In this document: positions 18,749 through 26,841 of the stretch, piece by piece
Layout of the letters: every line of letters starts with the position of its first letter
How positions within the stretch are numbered: position 1 is the first letter of the stretch
Assembly: GCA_947495135.1 (NCBI GenBank)
Contig: CANLXN010000008.1
Coordinates: forward strand, 152,596-216,595
Reading direction: 5' to 3'
Length of the DNA: 64,000 nt
DNA from: an uncultured Flavobacteriaceae bacterium
GTDB taxonomy: Bacteria > Bacteroidota > Bacteroidia > Flavobacteriales > Flavobacteriaceae
Notes under the pieces: model-generated
The model's input: the letters and a program-made list of their open reading frames with translations, nothing else
What the model was told of the DNA's origin: nothing
Databases searched by the model: none
Position numbers and translations under genes: made by a program

Positions 18749-20185
18749 ATGAAAATGACTTTATCTCAAGTTGTTAGCTGTTTTTTTCTTTTGATCTTTC
18801 ATACAGCTATTGCAGCATGCCCGGTATCGTTGAATGCTTCCTATGAGGCTTGCGAGGGAGAAATACTTGTACTCGATTCGAATGGTGACTCTTCTTTTAT
18901 TTATCAATGGTTTTTTAATGGAACTTTAATTGCAGGAGCAGACGGAGCTACTCTTTTAGTTAATGAAGCAGGTGATTATGAAGTGAATGCAACCAACGGT
19001 ACCACTAACTGCGATGCATCAACCACTGTAGTGCTTAACCCTATCCCAAACGAACCCGATTCAAATTTCTTAGATATTCTAGAGATTTGTGACGACGATA
19101 TGGACGGATTTGGGCAGTTCGATTTAACCGTTCAAGACGCGGCAATAATTGGAACTCAGGATCCTGCAGATTTTCTGCCAATTACGTATTATGTATCCCA
19201 AGTCGATGCCGAGTCTGGAGCAAATCCAATTGTTAGTCCGGAGAACTTTATCGCTACTAATCAAACCGTTTGGTCTAGATTAGAGTCTGGGGGGGCAGGT
19301 TGTTTTAGAATCTCCAACTTTGATTTGTTGGTGTTGCCGTTGCCAAGTCCCGCCACACCCACTCCTTTGGAAGTGTGCGATGTGGATGGAGATGGTTTCG
19401 CCGAGTTTGACCTAACCAACAAAGATGTAGAAATTATTAATGGAGAGGAAAATGTAGTAGTAACCTATCACCCTACGCTTGTAGATGCAACTATTAATGT
19501 GAATGCACTAAGCAGCCCCCATACTAATGTAGTAGCTTTTAGTGAAATTGTTTATGCGCGTGTTGAAAACATACTTAGCAGCTGTGCCATGGTAGTAGAG
19601 TTAGAACTGTTAGTACTTGTTGACTGCCCAGTTATTGACGAAATGCCCACTAATTTGTTTTTAAATGAAGGAGACAATGACGGTTTAGCTATTTTCGATC
19701 TTACTGTAAATGAAACACAAATGTTAGGAGCACAAGATGCTTCTGTTTACTTATTTACATACCACACAACATTAAATGATTCTGCAAATGGTGTCAATCC
19801 AATTGCGACTCCAATGTCTTATCAAAATATTGCCAACCCTCAAACTATTTATGTTAGGCTAACTAATAGTAATAATAGTAGTTTTACACTCGCTAGTTTC
19901 GAAATTGAAACAGATGGGATTTTGGCTGTAGACCAACAAGCAACTAAAAGTTTCAGTGTTTACCCTAACCCAACGCAAAATATGCTCTTTATTAGTTCTA
20001 CAGACACTTTTGATGGAATGAAGGTTGTACTTTACGATTTAAACGGACGTGTTCTTTCTATCAATAATCTGAACGTTATGTCCTCTCAGTTTTCGATAGA
20101 TGTTTCTCGTTTAAGCCCAGGAGTTTACTTCGTGGAAATAGAATCTGAAGGAAAGAAAATGGGTAAGAAAATGATTAAAAACTAA
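18749..20185 (+). CDS. Secreted Ig-like repeat protein with T9SS type A sorting domain
   Basis: A 478-residue secreted protein. Signal peptide about 1-22 (ending HTAIAAC), then an Ig-like domain with a Cys pair (about 24-105, YQWFFNGTLIAGADG). Three tandem modules of about 85-95 residues follow, each starting D-x-D-G-x-x-x-FDLT and containing YYV/YHP/YHTT...DA...NPI...P and QT-x-Y-x-R (about 117, 212, 310). The last about 75 residues (FSVYPNPTQNMLFI ... GVYFVEIESEGKKMGKKMIKN) are a classic type A C-terminal sorting domain, so it should pass the outer membrane by T9SS and be attached or released. No enzymatic domain; likely adhesive or structural. It is 27 bp upstream of a related gene. Confidence 0.9.
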   Translation: MKMTLSQVVSCFFLLIFHTAIAACPVSLNASYEACEGEILVLDSNGDSSFIYQWFFNGTLIAGADGATLLVNEAGDYEVNATNGTTNCDASTTVVLNPIPNEPDSNFLDILEICDDDMDGFGQFDLTVQDAAIIGTQDPADFLPITYYVSQVDAESGANPIVSPENFIATNQTVWSRLESGGAGCFRISNFDLLVLPLPSPATPTPLEVCDVDGDGFAEFDLTNKDVEIINGEENVVVTYHPTLVDATINVNALSSPHTNVVAFSEIVYARVENILSSCAMVVELELLVLVDCPVIDEMPTNLFLNEGDNDGLAIFDLTVNETQMLGAQDASVYLFTYHTTLNDSANGVNPIATPMSYQNIANPQTIYVRLTNSNNSSFTLASFEIETDGILAVDQQATKSFSVYPNPTQNMLFISSTDTFDGMKVVLYDLNGRVLSINNLNVMSSQFSIDVSRLSPGVYFVEIESEGKKMGKKMIKN

Positions 20186-20212
20186 CTCATTGAAATAAAC
20201 ACCAATACAATT

Positions 20213-21580
20213 ATGAAAAAAATATTACTGCTTGTTGGCTTACTTATCTCGTCAAATTTTATCATTGCTCAAATAAGCGTTGATGAAAGCTTATCGATTG
20301 AGGTCCTTATTGAGGATGTTTTAATTGGAAACCCTAATTTTCCATCTTCTAACTATTCGAAAAGTACAGGATCCGATTTTGGTGACGACAATGGGATAGG
20401 AGCCTTCAATGTAAATGGAACTGATTTTCCTTTTTCAGGAATCGTCCTGAGCTCTGGAAGAGCAATGAATGCCGAGGGACCTAACACCGATTTAAATTCA
20501 GATGGAGGATCGGCTTGGCCTGGAGATGCCGACTTGGAAGCCGTAACTGGAGTATCGAATACAAATAACGCTAGCTCAATCGAATTTGATTTTGTTCCGG
20601 CTGTTTCTGCTATAAGCCTTGAGTTTTTAATGGCTTCTGAAGAATATGATCAAAATTTTGAATGTACGTTTGGCGATACGTTTGCCTTTATTCTAACAAA
20701 TAATAATACAGGTACTTCTGAAAACTTAGCCATTATTCCTGGAACAACTACTTCCATCCAGGTGGTTACTGTGCATCTGGAAGTTGCTGGGCAGTGCGAT
20801 GCCGTAAATGAAGAATTTTTTGACACCTATAACTTCGAGCCTTTTGGTTCATCTACCGACACAGCGATCGATTTTAACGGTCAGACAGTTCCATTTTTGA
20901 TTGTTGGAGATTTAGTTGAAGGAAATTCTTACACTCTTAAAATAGTAGTGGCCGATGCATTAGATACTGCATTCGATGTTGCTCTTTTTGTGAAAGGAGG
21001 TTCTTTTGGAGCTTTTCCAGTAATAGAGGAAGATCCAGATGATCTATTAGTGGTCGATAGTGATGGTGATGGGATAGCAACATTCGATTTAACGGTAAAC
21101 GAGACACAAATGTTGGGAGCGATAGATACTTCTGTTTATTCGTTCGATTTCTCTTACTATCTTACGGAAGAGGATGCAGTGGCAGGAGTAAATTCAATTT
21201 TCCTTCCTGAAACTTTTACCAACACCTCCAACCCTCAAACCATTTATGTGCGCATGCAAAATTCTTTCACCGGAGCACACGTTGAAACTAGTTTTCAGAT
21301 CGAAACGGATGGGCAGCTAGGATTGGAAGATGGCTTTGGATCTTATTTCTCACTTTACCCAAACCCTGTATTGGATCAACTTCATATAAATTCTTCAGAG
21401 TTGTTTTCTGAATTGAATGTTGCTATATACGATGTAAGAGGTGAGCTTCTTATTTCAGAAAAACAATTCAACACCACTGAAGAGATAAACATCGATCTTT
21501 CTTCTCTTTCTAGCGGAATTTATTTCCTAGAGCTTATTTCCGAAGAACACAATACCACTATAAAACTAATAAAGAACTAA
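20213..21580 (+). CDS. Choice-of-anchor L domain protein with T9SS type A sorting domain
   Basis: A 455-residue secreted protein: signal peptide about 1-20 (ends IIAQ), then a choice-of-anchor L domain (about 25-260) recognised from GIVLSSGRAMNAEGPN, FDFVPAVSAISLEFLMASEEY and the later DTAFDVALFVKGG. Next comes one FDLT module (about 280-370) nearly identical in plan to those of the upstream gene, then a T9SS sorting domain beginning FSLYPNPVLDQLHI and ending TIKLIKN. The two genes probably form one transcript that ends at the hairpin at 21605-21635. Function likely surface adhesion or matrix; no catalytic residues seen. Confidence 0.9.
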   Translation: MKKILLLVGLLISSNFIIAQISVDESLSIEVLIEDVLIGNPNFPSSNYSKSTGSDFGDDNGIGAFNVNGTDFPFSGIVLSSGRAMNAEGPNTDLNSDGGSAWPGDADLEAVTGVSNTNNASSIEFDFVPAVSAISLEFLMASEEYDQNFECTFGDTFAFILTNNNTGTSENLAIIPGTTTSIQVVTVHLEVAGQCDAVNEEFFDTYNFEPFGSSTDTAIDFNGQTVPFLIVGDLVEGNSYTLKIVVADALDTAFDVALFVKGGSFGAFPVIEEDPDDLLVVDSDGDGIATFDLTVNETQMLGAIDTSVYSFDFSYYLTEEDAVAGVNSIFLPETFTNTSNPQTIYVRMQNSFTGAHVETSFQIETDGQLGLEDGFGSYFSLYPNPVLDQLHINSSELFSELNVAIYDVRGELLISEKQFNTTEEINIDLSSLSSGIYFLELISEEHNTTIKLIKN

Positions 21581-21604
21581 GGAGTTACAACCTAAGATTT
21601 TCAT

Positions 21605-21635
21605 AAAGGGATGGGGCGAACCGATCCCTTTTTTT
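21605..21635 (+). terminator. Rho-independent terminator after the T9SS gene pair
   Basis: AAAGGGAT-x-GG (21605-21615) pairs with CC-x-ATCCCTTT (21621-21631), one internal mismatch and a short loop, followed by a T run. It lies in what would be the N terminus of a longer form of the next gene, which argues that gene starts further on. Confidence 0.8.
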
Positions 21636-21642
21636 ATTTTTG
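21635..21642 (+). promoter_or_regulatory. Candidate -7 promoter box for the DUF6503 lipoprotein gene
   Basis: TATTTTTG, a full TAnnTTTG match, begins in the T run of the preceding terminator and ends 19 nt before the ATG at 21662. It supports that ATG over an upstream one at 21611. Confidence 0.5.
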
Positions 21643-21661
21643 TTTCTTAAAAGAACCTATC

Positions 21662-22468
21662 ATGAAAAATTTTGCCATTCTGCTATTTTTAAGTCTCACT
21701 TTTACGGCTTGTAAGAATGAAATTACGACCACCAAGGAAGCAGCTTTAGAAAAGCAGGAAGAACCAAATAGCTATATCGAAAAGGAATATCCAGACGCAA
21801 TTAACTCGATTATGAAAGCGCATGGCGGTATGGAGCAGTGGGATAAAATGAACAATCTGTGTTTCGAGATGCCGTCCAAAAATGGTGCTGAGATCCATAC
21901 AGTTTCCCTTAAAGACCGAAGAACAAAGATCGAAGCCAAGGATTGGTCTATTGGGTATGACGGTGCCAATGTTTGGTTGCTTCAAAATAAACCAGATGCC
22001 TATGAGGGTAATGCACGATTTTATCACAACTTAATATTTTATTTCTATGCCATGCCTTTCGTCCTTGCCGATGAAGGGATCACTTATGAAATGCAGGAGC
22101 CAACTCAGTTAGATGGAGTTACCTACGAAGCAGTGAAGATTTCTTATGGAGAAGGAGTGGGCGATTCTCCTGAAGACGAATATATCCTATACTTTAACCC
22201 CGAGAGTCATCAAATGCAGTGGCTTGGTTATACGGTTACCTATCGGGACAATAAAAAAAGTGATCGATGGAGCTTTATAAAATATGGGGAATGGCAAAGT
22301 GTGAACGGACTCCTTTTGCCCAAATCGCTCACTTGGTATACGGTTGAAGATGGAAAACCTGTAGCAGTTAGAAACACGAGAGAATTTGAAAAAGTTGTAG
22401 TTACCGAAACACAGTTAGACGATTCAGTATTTCAACAACCAGAAGGAGCAACGATCTCACCTAGATAA
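21662..22468 (+). CDS. DUF6503 family lipoprotein
   Basis: A 268-residue lipoprotein: hydrophobic signal ending in the lipobox LTFTAC (Cys at residue 16). The mature part has a conserved MKAHGGMEQWDKM near residue 50, found in periplasmic outer-membrane-lipoprotein-like folds, and a large beta-rich region with repeated Trp/Tyr (YDGANVWLLQ, YILYFNPESHQMQWLGY). I recognise it as DUF6503; biochemical role unknown, probably lipid- or ligand-binding in the periplasm or outer membrane. The start at 21662 is chosen because an upstream in-frame ATG lies inside the terminator hairpin and would spoil the signal peptide. Confidence 0.8.
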   Translation: MKNFAILLFLSLTFTACKNEITTTKEAALEKQEEPNSYIEKEYPDAINSIMKAHGGMEQWDKMNNLCFEMPSKNGAEIHTVSLKDRRTKIEAKDWSIGYDGANVWLLQNKPDAYEGNARFYHNLIFYFYAMPFVLADEGITYEMQEPTQLDGVTYEAVKISYGEGVGDSPEDEYILYFNPESHQMQWLGYTVTYRDNKKSDRWSFIKYGEWQSVNGLLLPKSLTWYTVEDGKPVAVRNTREFEKVVVTETQLDDSVFQQPEGATISPR

Positions 22469-22603
22469 TTAAATAGAAAATTTGTAAGAATTAAGATTGA
22501 TATGGCAACTTTTTGTTAAAGTTTATCAAAGGAGTCGTTTTGTTTAAAGGGGAATTGTCTAACTTCAACATTCATCTTAAATTTAATTTTTAATCCTATA
22601 ATT

Positions 22604-22936
22604 ATGAGTGAATTAGCCAACAAATTAGCTGCTTTAAAAGCAACAGCAGTAAAGCAATTAAACGAATGTGGAGTAACGCATATTGATCATGGGCAACTCG
22701 ATGGTTATGTAAATAGTCTCAAGACTATGTTAGGTAACAAAGACGCGCTTCTTGTCTCAGGTTCGGACGAGTCTGAATTAGAGACCGTACGCAAGAACTT
22801 TGTGGAGAAAAAGCTAGGAGTAACAGACAACGCTAAGGCGATGAAAGCAATCCATAGTGTTGCGGAGAAAATGTCTGGAATCCGTATGAAAAGTCGTCCA
22901 GCCTTCTATTATATGGTGGCCCATGAAGTAGAATAA
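22604..22936 (+). CDS. DUF2853 family small protein
   Basis: A 110-residue soluble helical protein, MSELANKLAALKATAVKQL at the start, with a central RKNFVEKKLGV and a C-terminal KSRPAFYYMVA that match DUF2853 as I recall it. No catalytic motif. It stands alone between a lipoprotein gene and a terminator. Upstream, TTTTG at 22511-22515 and TCGTTTTG at 22535-22542 (one base off TAnnTTTG, 19-base spacing) form a plausible promoter. Function unknown. Confidence 0.8.
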   Translation: MSELANKLAALKATAVKQLNECGVTHIDHGQLDGYVNSLKTMLGNKDALLVSGSDESELETVRKNFVEKKLGVTDNAKAMKAIHSVAEKMSGIRMKSRPAFYYMVAHEVE

Positions 22937-22974
22937 CATTGAATTCGGACCTCTTGATAGAGAAGTAGATGTAG

Positions 22975-23008
22975 AAACCCGTGAATAGTTATTACACGGG
23001 TTTTTCTT
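22975..23008 (+). terminator. Rho-independent terminator after the DUF2853 gene
   Basis: AAACCCGTG (22975-22983) and CACGGGTTT (22995-23003) form a perfect 9-bp stem with an 11-base loop, followed by TTCTTTTTC. It lies between convergent genes and may also help end the minus-strand transcript. Confidence 0.85.
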
Positions 23009-23011
23009 TTT

Positions 23012-25414
23012 CTAAGATTCTCCGTCTTGCAAAGTAATCTCTACTTCCTTGTCTTTGGTGCTGAATACAAAATAATCTTCACTAATAGAATCCTCACTGC
23101 TACCTTTGGTCACCTCAAAATCTGAAAGAGGTTCTCTAGGGAGATTAATTTCCAGTTCCCAATTGGGCTGCGTTTGTGTTACACGAATAATAGTCTCACC
23201 GTTCTTTCTCCCGTAATAAATAGAAATTTGATTGTTACCTATTTCTACGTTTTCAAGAGAGGCATTGTTCCATTCTAGAGGCATTTGAGGTGTGATCACC
23301 ACTTTGAAATTGGCTGCATCTGGTTCAATCCCAAAGAATTGTTCTACTATGGGAATGGCATAGCCGTAGATATTCCAGGCTTGTGTCATCATGCCATAGT
23401 CTGGAGATACTTCGTACATACTACCTGGTAGCGCATAGCTGAAGGATCTGGTCATCCGCTTCATATAATTAAGTGCCTTATCTGTTCTGCCATAATTGTT
23501 TTCCGCTACAATTTGAACTCCAGTAGGTAAGGTCATCACGGCACCAGTATACGAAAATATCTTACTTCCTTTAAACGACCCATCATCAAGTCCCGCCGAT
23601 TCGTCTCTGTCAATTCCAGTTACGAAAACTCCAAACGGATTTACAAATTTCTCTGCTGTATTTAGGGCTTTAAGCGCTTTGTATGGAGGAGCAATACCTA
23701 CTTCCATAGGAGTATTTACTACCCAATTGTGATGTACAACATAGGGGCGGGGAGTGGTAATGCTATTATTTTCGATTGCTTCTTTGGTTGTTTTTAGTTC
23801 TGCTACTGCCCAAGGTTTGTTCAACGTATCTGCCCTAACAATAGCGTCTTCTATGAGCTGTAGTGCTTGATCTTTTCTACCAATGAAATCACCATAACTA
23901 CCAGCTTCTTCGTTCCAGAATTGTTCGTTGATCTCCCTCTTGAGTTGCTTGGCGATTTCGGCGTAGCCAAGCGAAAGTCCGCTTTTTCCAAGTTCGTTTG
24001 CTATCTTAGAGGCATCGGCAAATGCTTTTTGAGTATAGGAGGCCACGTCGATCATTTTGGTATTCATCCCATGTATTTCCATCATTCCGTAACCTGTGGG
24101 AAAGAGGTTTTGGCGATCGTGATGTGGTTTTATAAGCCAGTTAAAGCCTTTCTCTATAGTTGGGAAGTATTTTTCTAAAAAATCTTTATCACCGTTCCAT
24201 TGATAAACTTTCCAAATGAGGGATGCAAACTGGGCTGTTTCGTTTACATTTCCTTTATTAAATACGGCGCCATTGGTGGACATTTCATGAATAATTCGAC
24301 CGTTACCATTCACAGCCTCTGAAACACTGTCTAAAAGTTTTATGGTGCTGTAGACCGTTTCCTTTTGTCCAACAGCCATATAACCTTGAAGTGCGTATTC
24401 GCTATCTACTCCAAACCACCAAGGATAGTCTGGAATGCCAGCGCCAATTCCTGTTCCAATTTCTGGAACAGTTCTTACGAGCCAGTCGCTGTTGTATTTT
24501 ATCCATTCAAAGGCTTCCTCTATGTTTTTGTCCGGAACTGTAAGTTTAGATTTTTGTGCAAGGGCAGCATAGCGAACTTTTTTAGCCGAAATATCCGCTT
24601 CATAATCATTGGTTATAGATTGAAAAGTGGCGATTGCTTCTTCTTCGGAAACATAAGACCCAGCTATGGTGAAGTTGATAATGCCTGTCTGGTTTGCGGA
24701 AAGATTTAATTCGTATTCCAGCGTATTTGAGATCCCGTTTCCGTTATAATCACTTTCTTTTTGGGAATGCTCTTTAGCTTTTTGGGTAGATCCAAATACA
24801 GTGAACCATGGGTTGAGGCTATCTTTGACAACCCAAGTTGAAAGTTTCTTTTGGTAAACTCCTTGATCTGTTCCATCGATCATTTGGGTCTGTTCTCCTA
24901 ACCAAGTGGGTCTTAGATCTGAATGTCCCGTAAACTCTATATTGATATTTTGTGAAGACCCCGTGTTTTTTATTGCAAGTTGGACTAGAATTCCTTCTTT
25001 TCCGTCGGGAACAAACTGCCAACGCTCTATCTCGAGGCCTTTTGATTCCCAACGATAGGTATGTTTGTTCGCAAACGGGTAATTGGTGAAACTTTCGGCT
25101 TTATCCAAAAGAAGACTATCCTTATTGTTCGATAATAAAATATCAAAACCATCCATGAGCTTAATTGGATGATCCCATATACCACCCATTTCTCCTTTAA
25201 TATGCCATCCTAACTCAGGAAAAGAACCGTCTTGATGTCCTACCATGTACACTCGGTCTCCCGCAGTCACCATTGGCGAAGAGAGGTAGTCTTTTTTTCC
25301 GGTGATAGACGGACTGTCGCTGACCAATTCGACAAACGATTTAAGAGGTTCGACCTTTTCGGAACAACCAACAGCCAACATAGCAATAGCGAAGAAGAGA
25401 ATGAGTTTTTTCAT
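23012..25414 (-). CDS. Six-hairpin glycosidase-like lipoprotein
   Basis: An 800-residue lipoprotein: signal MKKLILFFAIAMLAVGC with lipobox Cys17. An N-terminal beta-sandwich (about 40-280) is followed by an (alpha/alpha)6-barrel region (about 290-700) with PDYPWWFGVDSEYALQGY, NGRIIHEMSTNGAV and NPFGVFVTGIDRDESAG, then a small C-terminal beta domain. This layout matches glycogen-debranching/GH15-, GH63- or GH78-like enzymes; likely catalytic acids are in the GVDSE and DRDES segments, but the linkage cut cannot be told. It is a lone gene with no SusC/SusD pair, so it is not part of a visible polysaccharide-utilisation locus. A minus-strand terminator separates it from the amidohydrolase genes upstream. 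Confidence 0.75.
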   Translation of the reverse strand: MKKLILFFAIAMLAVGCSEKVEPLKSFVELVSDSPSITGKKDYLSSPMVTAGDRVYMVGHQDGSFPELGWHIKGEMGGIWDHPIKLMDGFDILLSNNKDSLLLDKAESFTNYPFANKHTYRWESKGLEIERWQFVPDGKEGILVQLAIKNTGSSQNINIEFTGHSDLRPTWLGEQTQMIDGTDQGVYQKKLSTWVVKDSLNPWFTVFGSTQKAKEHSQKESDYNGNGISNTLEYELNLSANQTGIINFTIAGSYVSEEEAIATFQSITNDYEADISAKKVRYAALAQKSKLTVPDKNIEEAFEWIKYNSDWLVRTVPEIGTGIGAGIPDYPWWFGVDSEYALQGYMAVGQKETVYSTIKLLDSVSEAVNGNGRIIHEMSTNGAVFNKGNVNETAQFASLIWKVYQWNGDKDFLEKYFPTIEKGFNWLIKPHHDRQNLFPTGYGMMEIHGMNTKMIDVASYTQKAFADASKIANELGKSGLSLGYAEIAKQLKREINEQFWNEEAGSYGDFIGRKDQALQLIEDAIVRADTLNKPWAVAELKTTKEAIENNSITTPRPYVVHHNWVVNTPMEVGIAPPYKALKALNTAEKFVNPFGVFVTGIDRDESAGLDDGSFKGSKIFSYTGAVMTLPTGVQIVAENNYGRTDKALNYMKRMTRSFSYALPGSMYEVSPDYGMMTQAWNIYGYAIPIVEQFFGIEPDAANFKVVITPQMPLEWNNASLENVEIGNNQISIYYGRKNGETIIRVTQTQPNWELEINLPREPLSDFEVTKGSSEDSISEDYFVFSTKDKEVEITLQDGES

Positions 25415-25486
25415 GATTGAAATTTACGGAAAAGTTCTTTAGGAGATGTGAGATAAGGGAGGTGAGACAAGTGAAATTTTAATAAA

Positions 25487-25516
25487 AAAGAGCGAACAAT
25501 AAAATGCTCGCTCTTT
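25487..25516 (-). terminator. Rho-independent terminator of the amidohydrolase operon
   Basis: AAAGAGCGA (plus-strand 25508-25516 read on minus) and TCGCTCTTT (25487-25495 read on minus) form a 9-bp stem with a 12-base loop. On the minus strand the stem is followed by TTTATTAAAATTT. It lies 28 bp after the stop of the 429-residue amidohydrolase. Confidence 0.85.
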
Positions 25517-25544
25517 ATCAAGTGGGAAATTTCATTTCTGAAAT

Positions 25545-26834
25545 CTATTTCCCGTATTTGCCCATGTATCTTTTCCAGAGTTCTGTTTGGTGTGTCTCTA
25601 GAGATATCATTCTTCCATCAATAAAAGCGTGTGTAAGGACATTGGTTCTCATGTCGAGTGCATCTCCTTCCGAAACAAATAGAGTTGCACTTTTGCCAAC
25701 CTCTAACGTTCCATAACGGTCTCCAATTCCGAGAATTTCAGCAGTATTACCGCTAATCAATTTTAACGCTGTTTCCTTTTCCATTCCTTGTCCTACTACT
25801 TGTCCTGCGTAGAAAGGGAGATTTCTGGTCTGGAAATTAGAGGCTCCAGAGTTTTGAATTCCAACTAACAAACCTCCGTCTACAAGTAGTTTTGGTAGCT
25901 TGTATGGAAGATCGTAATCGTCGTCCTCCCTATTGGGTAAGTTATGTGTTTGTTGCACCAATACAGGAATGTTATGTTGCTTAAGGAATGGAATTATTTT
26001 GTAGGCTTCGTATCCGCCAACTAAAACAATTTCCTTCACATTACCTTCTTTTAACAGGGTAATAGCGTCTATAATTTCTTTTTCCCCATCCGCATATACA
26101 TAGAGTTTTTTCGATCCACTAAACAATCCTTGCATGGCTTTGAAGCCTTCGTTTTCAGAAGAAGCGCTTGTTTTGCCATAAGCGACAGCGCTGGACAAAT
26201 AGTCTTTTATTTCTCCTAATTGTTTTTGGTAGTCTTTGTTTGGTTTCCATCCGCGTTCTTCGCCTAACCACCAACGCCCACGTCTAAAACTACGAGGCCA
26301 GTTCATATGGATCCCATCGTCTTCTTTCACAAGTGCATCTTCCCAATTCCAAGCATCTAATTGGACAATAGATGAGGTACCCGAAATTCTACCACCTTGG
26401 GGTGTCGTCTGTGTAAGTAGCACACCATTTGGTCTCATACTTTCTACTACTTTACTTTCTGCATTATAGGCAATGATACTGCGAATGTTCGGAATAAAAT
26501 CTCCAATTTCATCTTCGTCGTCACTTGCTCTTACCGCATTGACTTCAATGAGACCGAGTGATTTACCGGGCGCGATAAAGCCAGGATAAATATGTTTTCC
26601 ATTGGCTTCAATTATTTTACCTCTTAGGGGAGCCGACGGGCCTCCCATAAAAGTGATTTTTCCGTTTTCGAAAACCAAGACACTATTTTCAATTACCTGA
26701 CCATTTCCAATATGAGCAGTTGCTCCTGTAATGCAAATAATTTCTGATTGTGCTGGTGCTGGAGTTTGTTGTGCCCAAGCATGTAATCCAATACTTAACA
26801 CAGCCGTAACTAATATATTTTTTAAAATTCTCAT
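25545..26834 (-). CDS. Exported amidohydrolase-family protein, apparently lacking the metal HxH motif
   Basis: A 429-residue exported protein with a signal peptide (about 1-21, ending AWAQ). The composite beta-domain and barrel elements of the amidohydrolase superfamily are present: VLVFENGKITFMGG, GKHIYPGFIAPGKSLGL, and the C-terminal GTLEVGKSATLFVSEGDALDMRT. Where metal enzymes have PGFIDxHxH, this one has PGFIAPGKS, so the first two metal ligands are missing; it may be inactive or use a different centre. It sits 7 bp after the larger amidohydrolase and is likely its partner subunit. The exact substrate of the pair is unknown; periplasmic dipeptides or imides are possibilities. Confidence 0.8.
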   Translation of the reverse strand: MRILKNILVTAVLSIGLHAWAQQTPAPAQSEIICITGATAHIGNGQVIENSVLVFENGKITFMGGPSAPLRGKIIEANGKHIYPGFIAPGKSLGLIEVNAVRASDDEDEIGDFIPNIRSIIAYNAESKVVESMRPNGVLLTQTTPQGGRISGTSSIVQLDAWNWEDALVKEDDGIHMNWPRSFRRGRWWLGEERGWKPNKDYQKQLGEIKDYLSSAVAYGKTSASSENEGFKAMQGLFSGSKKLYVYADGEKEIIDAITLLKEGNVKEIVLVGGYEAYKIIPFLKQHNIPVLVQQTHNLPNREDDDYDLPYKLPKLLVDGGLLVGIQNSGASNFQTRNLPFYAGQVVGQGMEKETALKLISGNTAEILGIGDRYGTLEVGKSATLFVSEGDALDMRTNVLTHAFIDGRMISLETHQTELWKRYMGKYGK

Positions 26835-26841
26835 GGTTGGG

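Noticed and set aside
21611..21661. Extended start for the DUF6503 lipoprotein at 21611
   Set aside because: The extra 17 codons lie on the terminator stem and the promoter box, and would spoil the lipoprotein signal.
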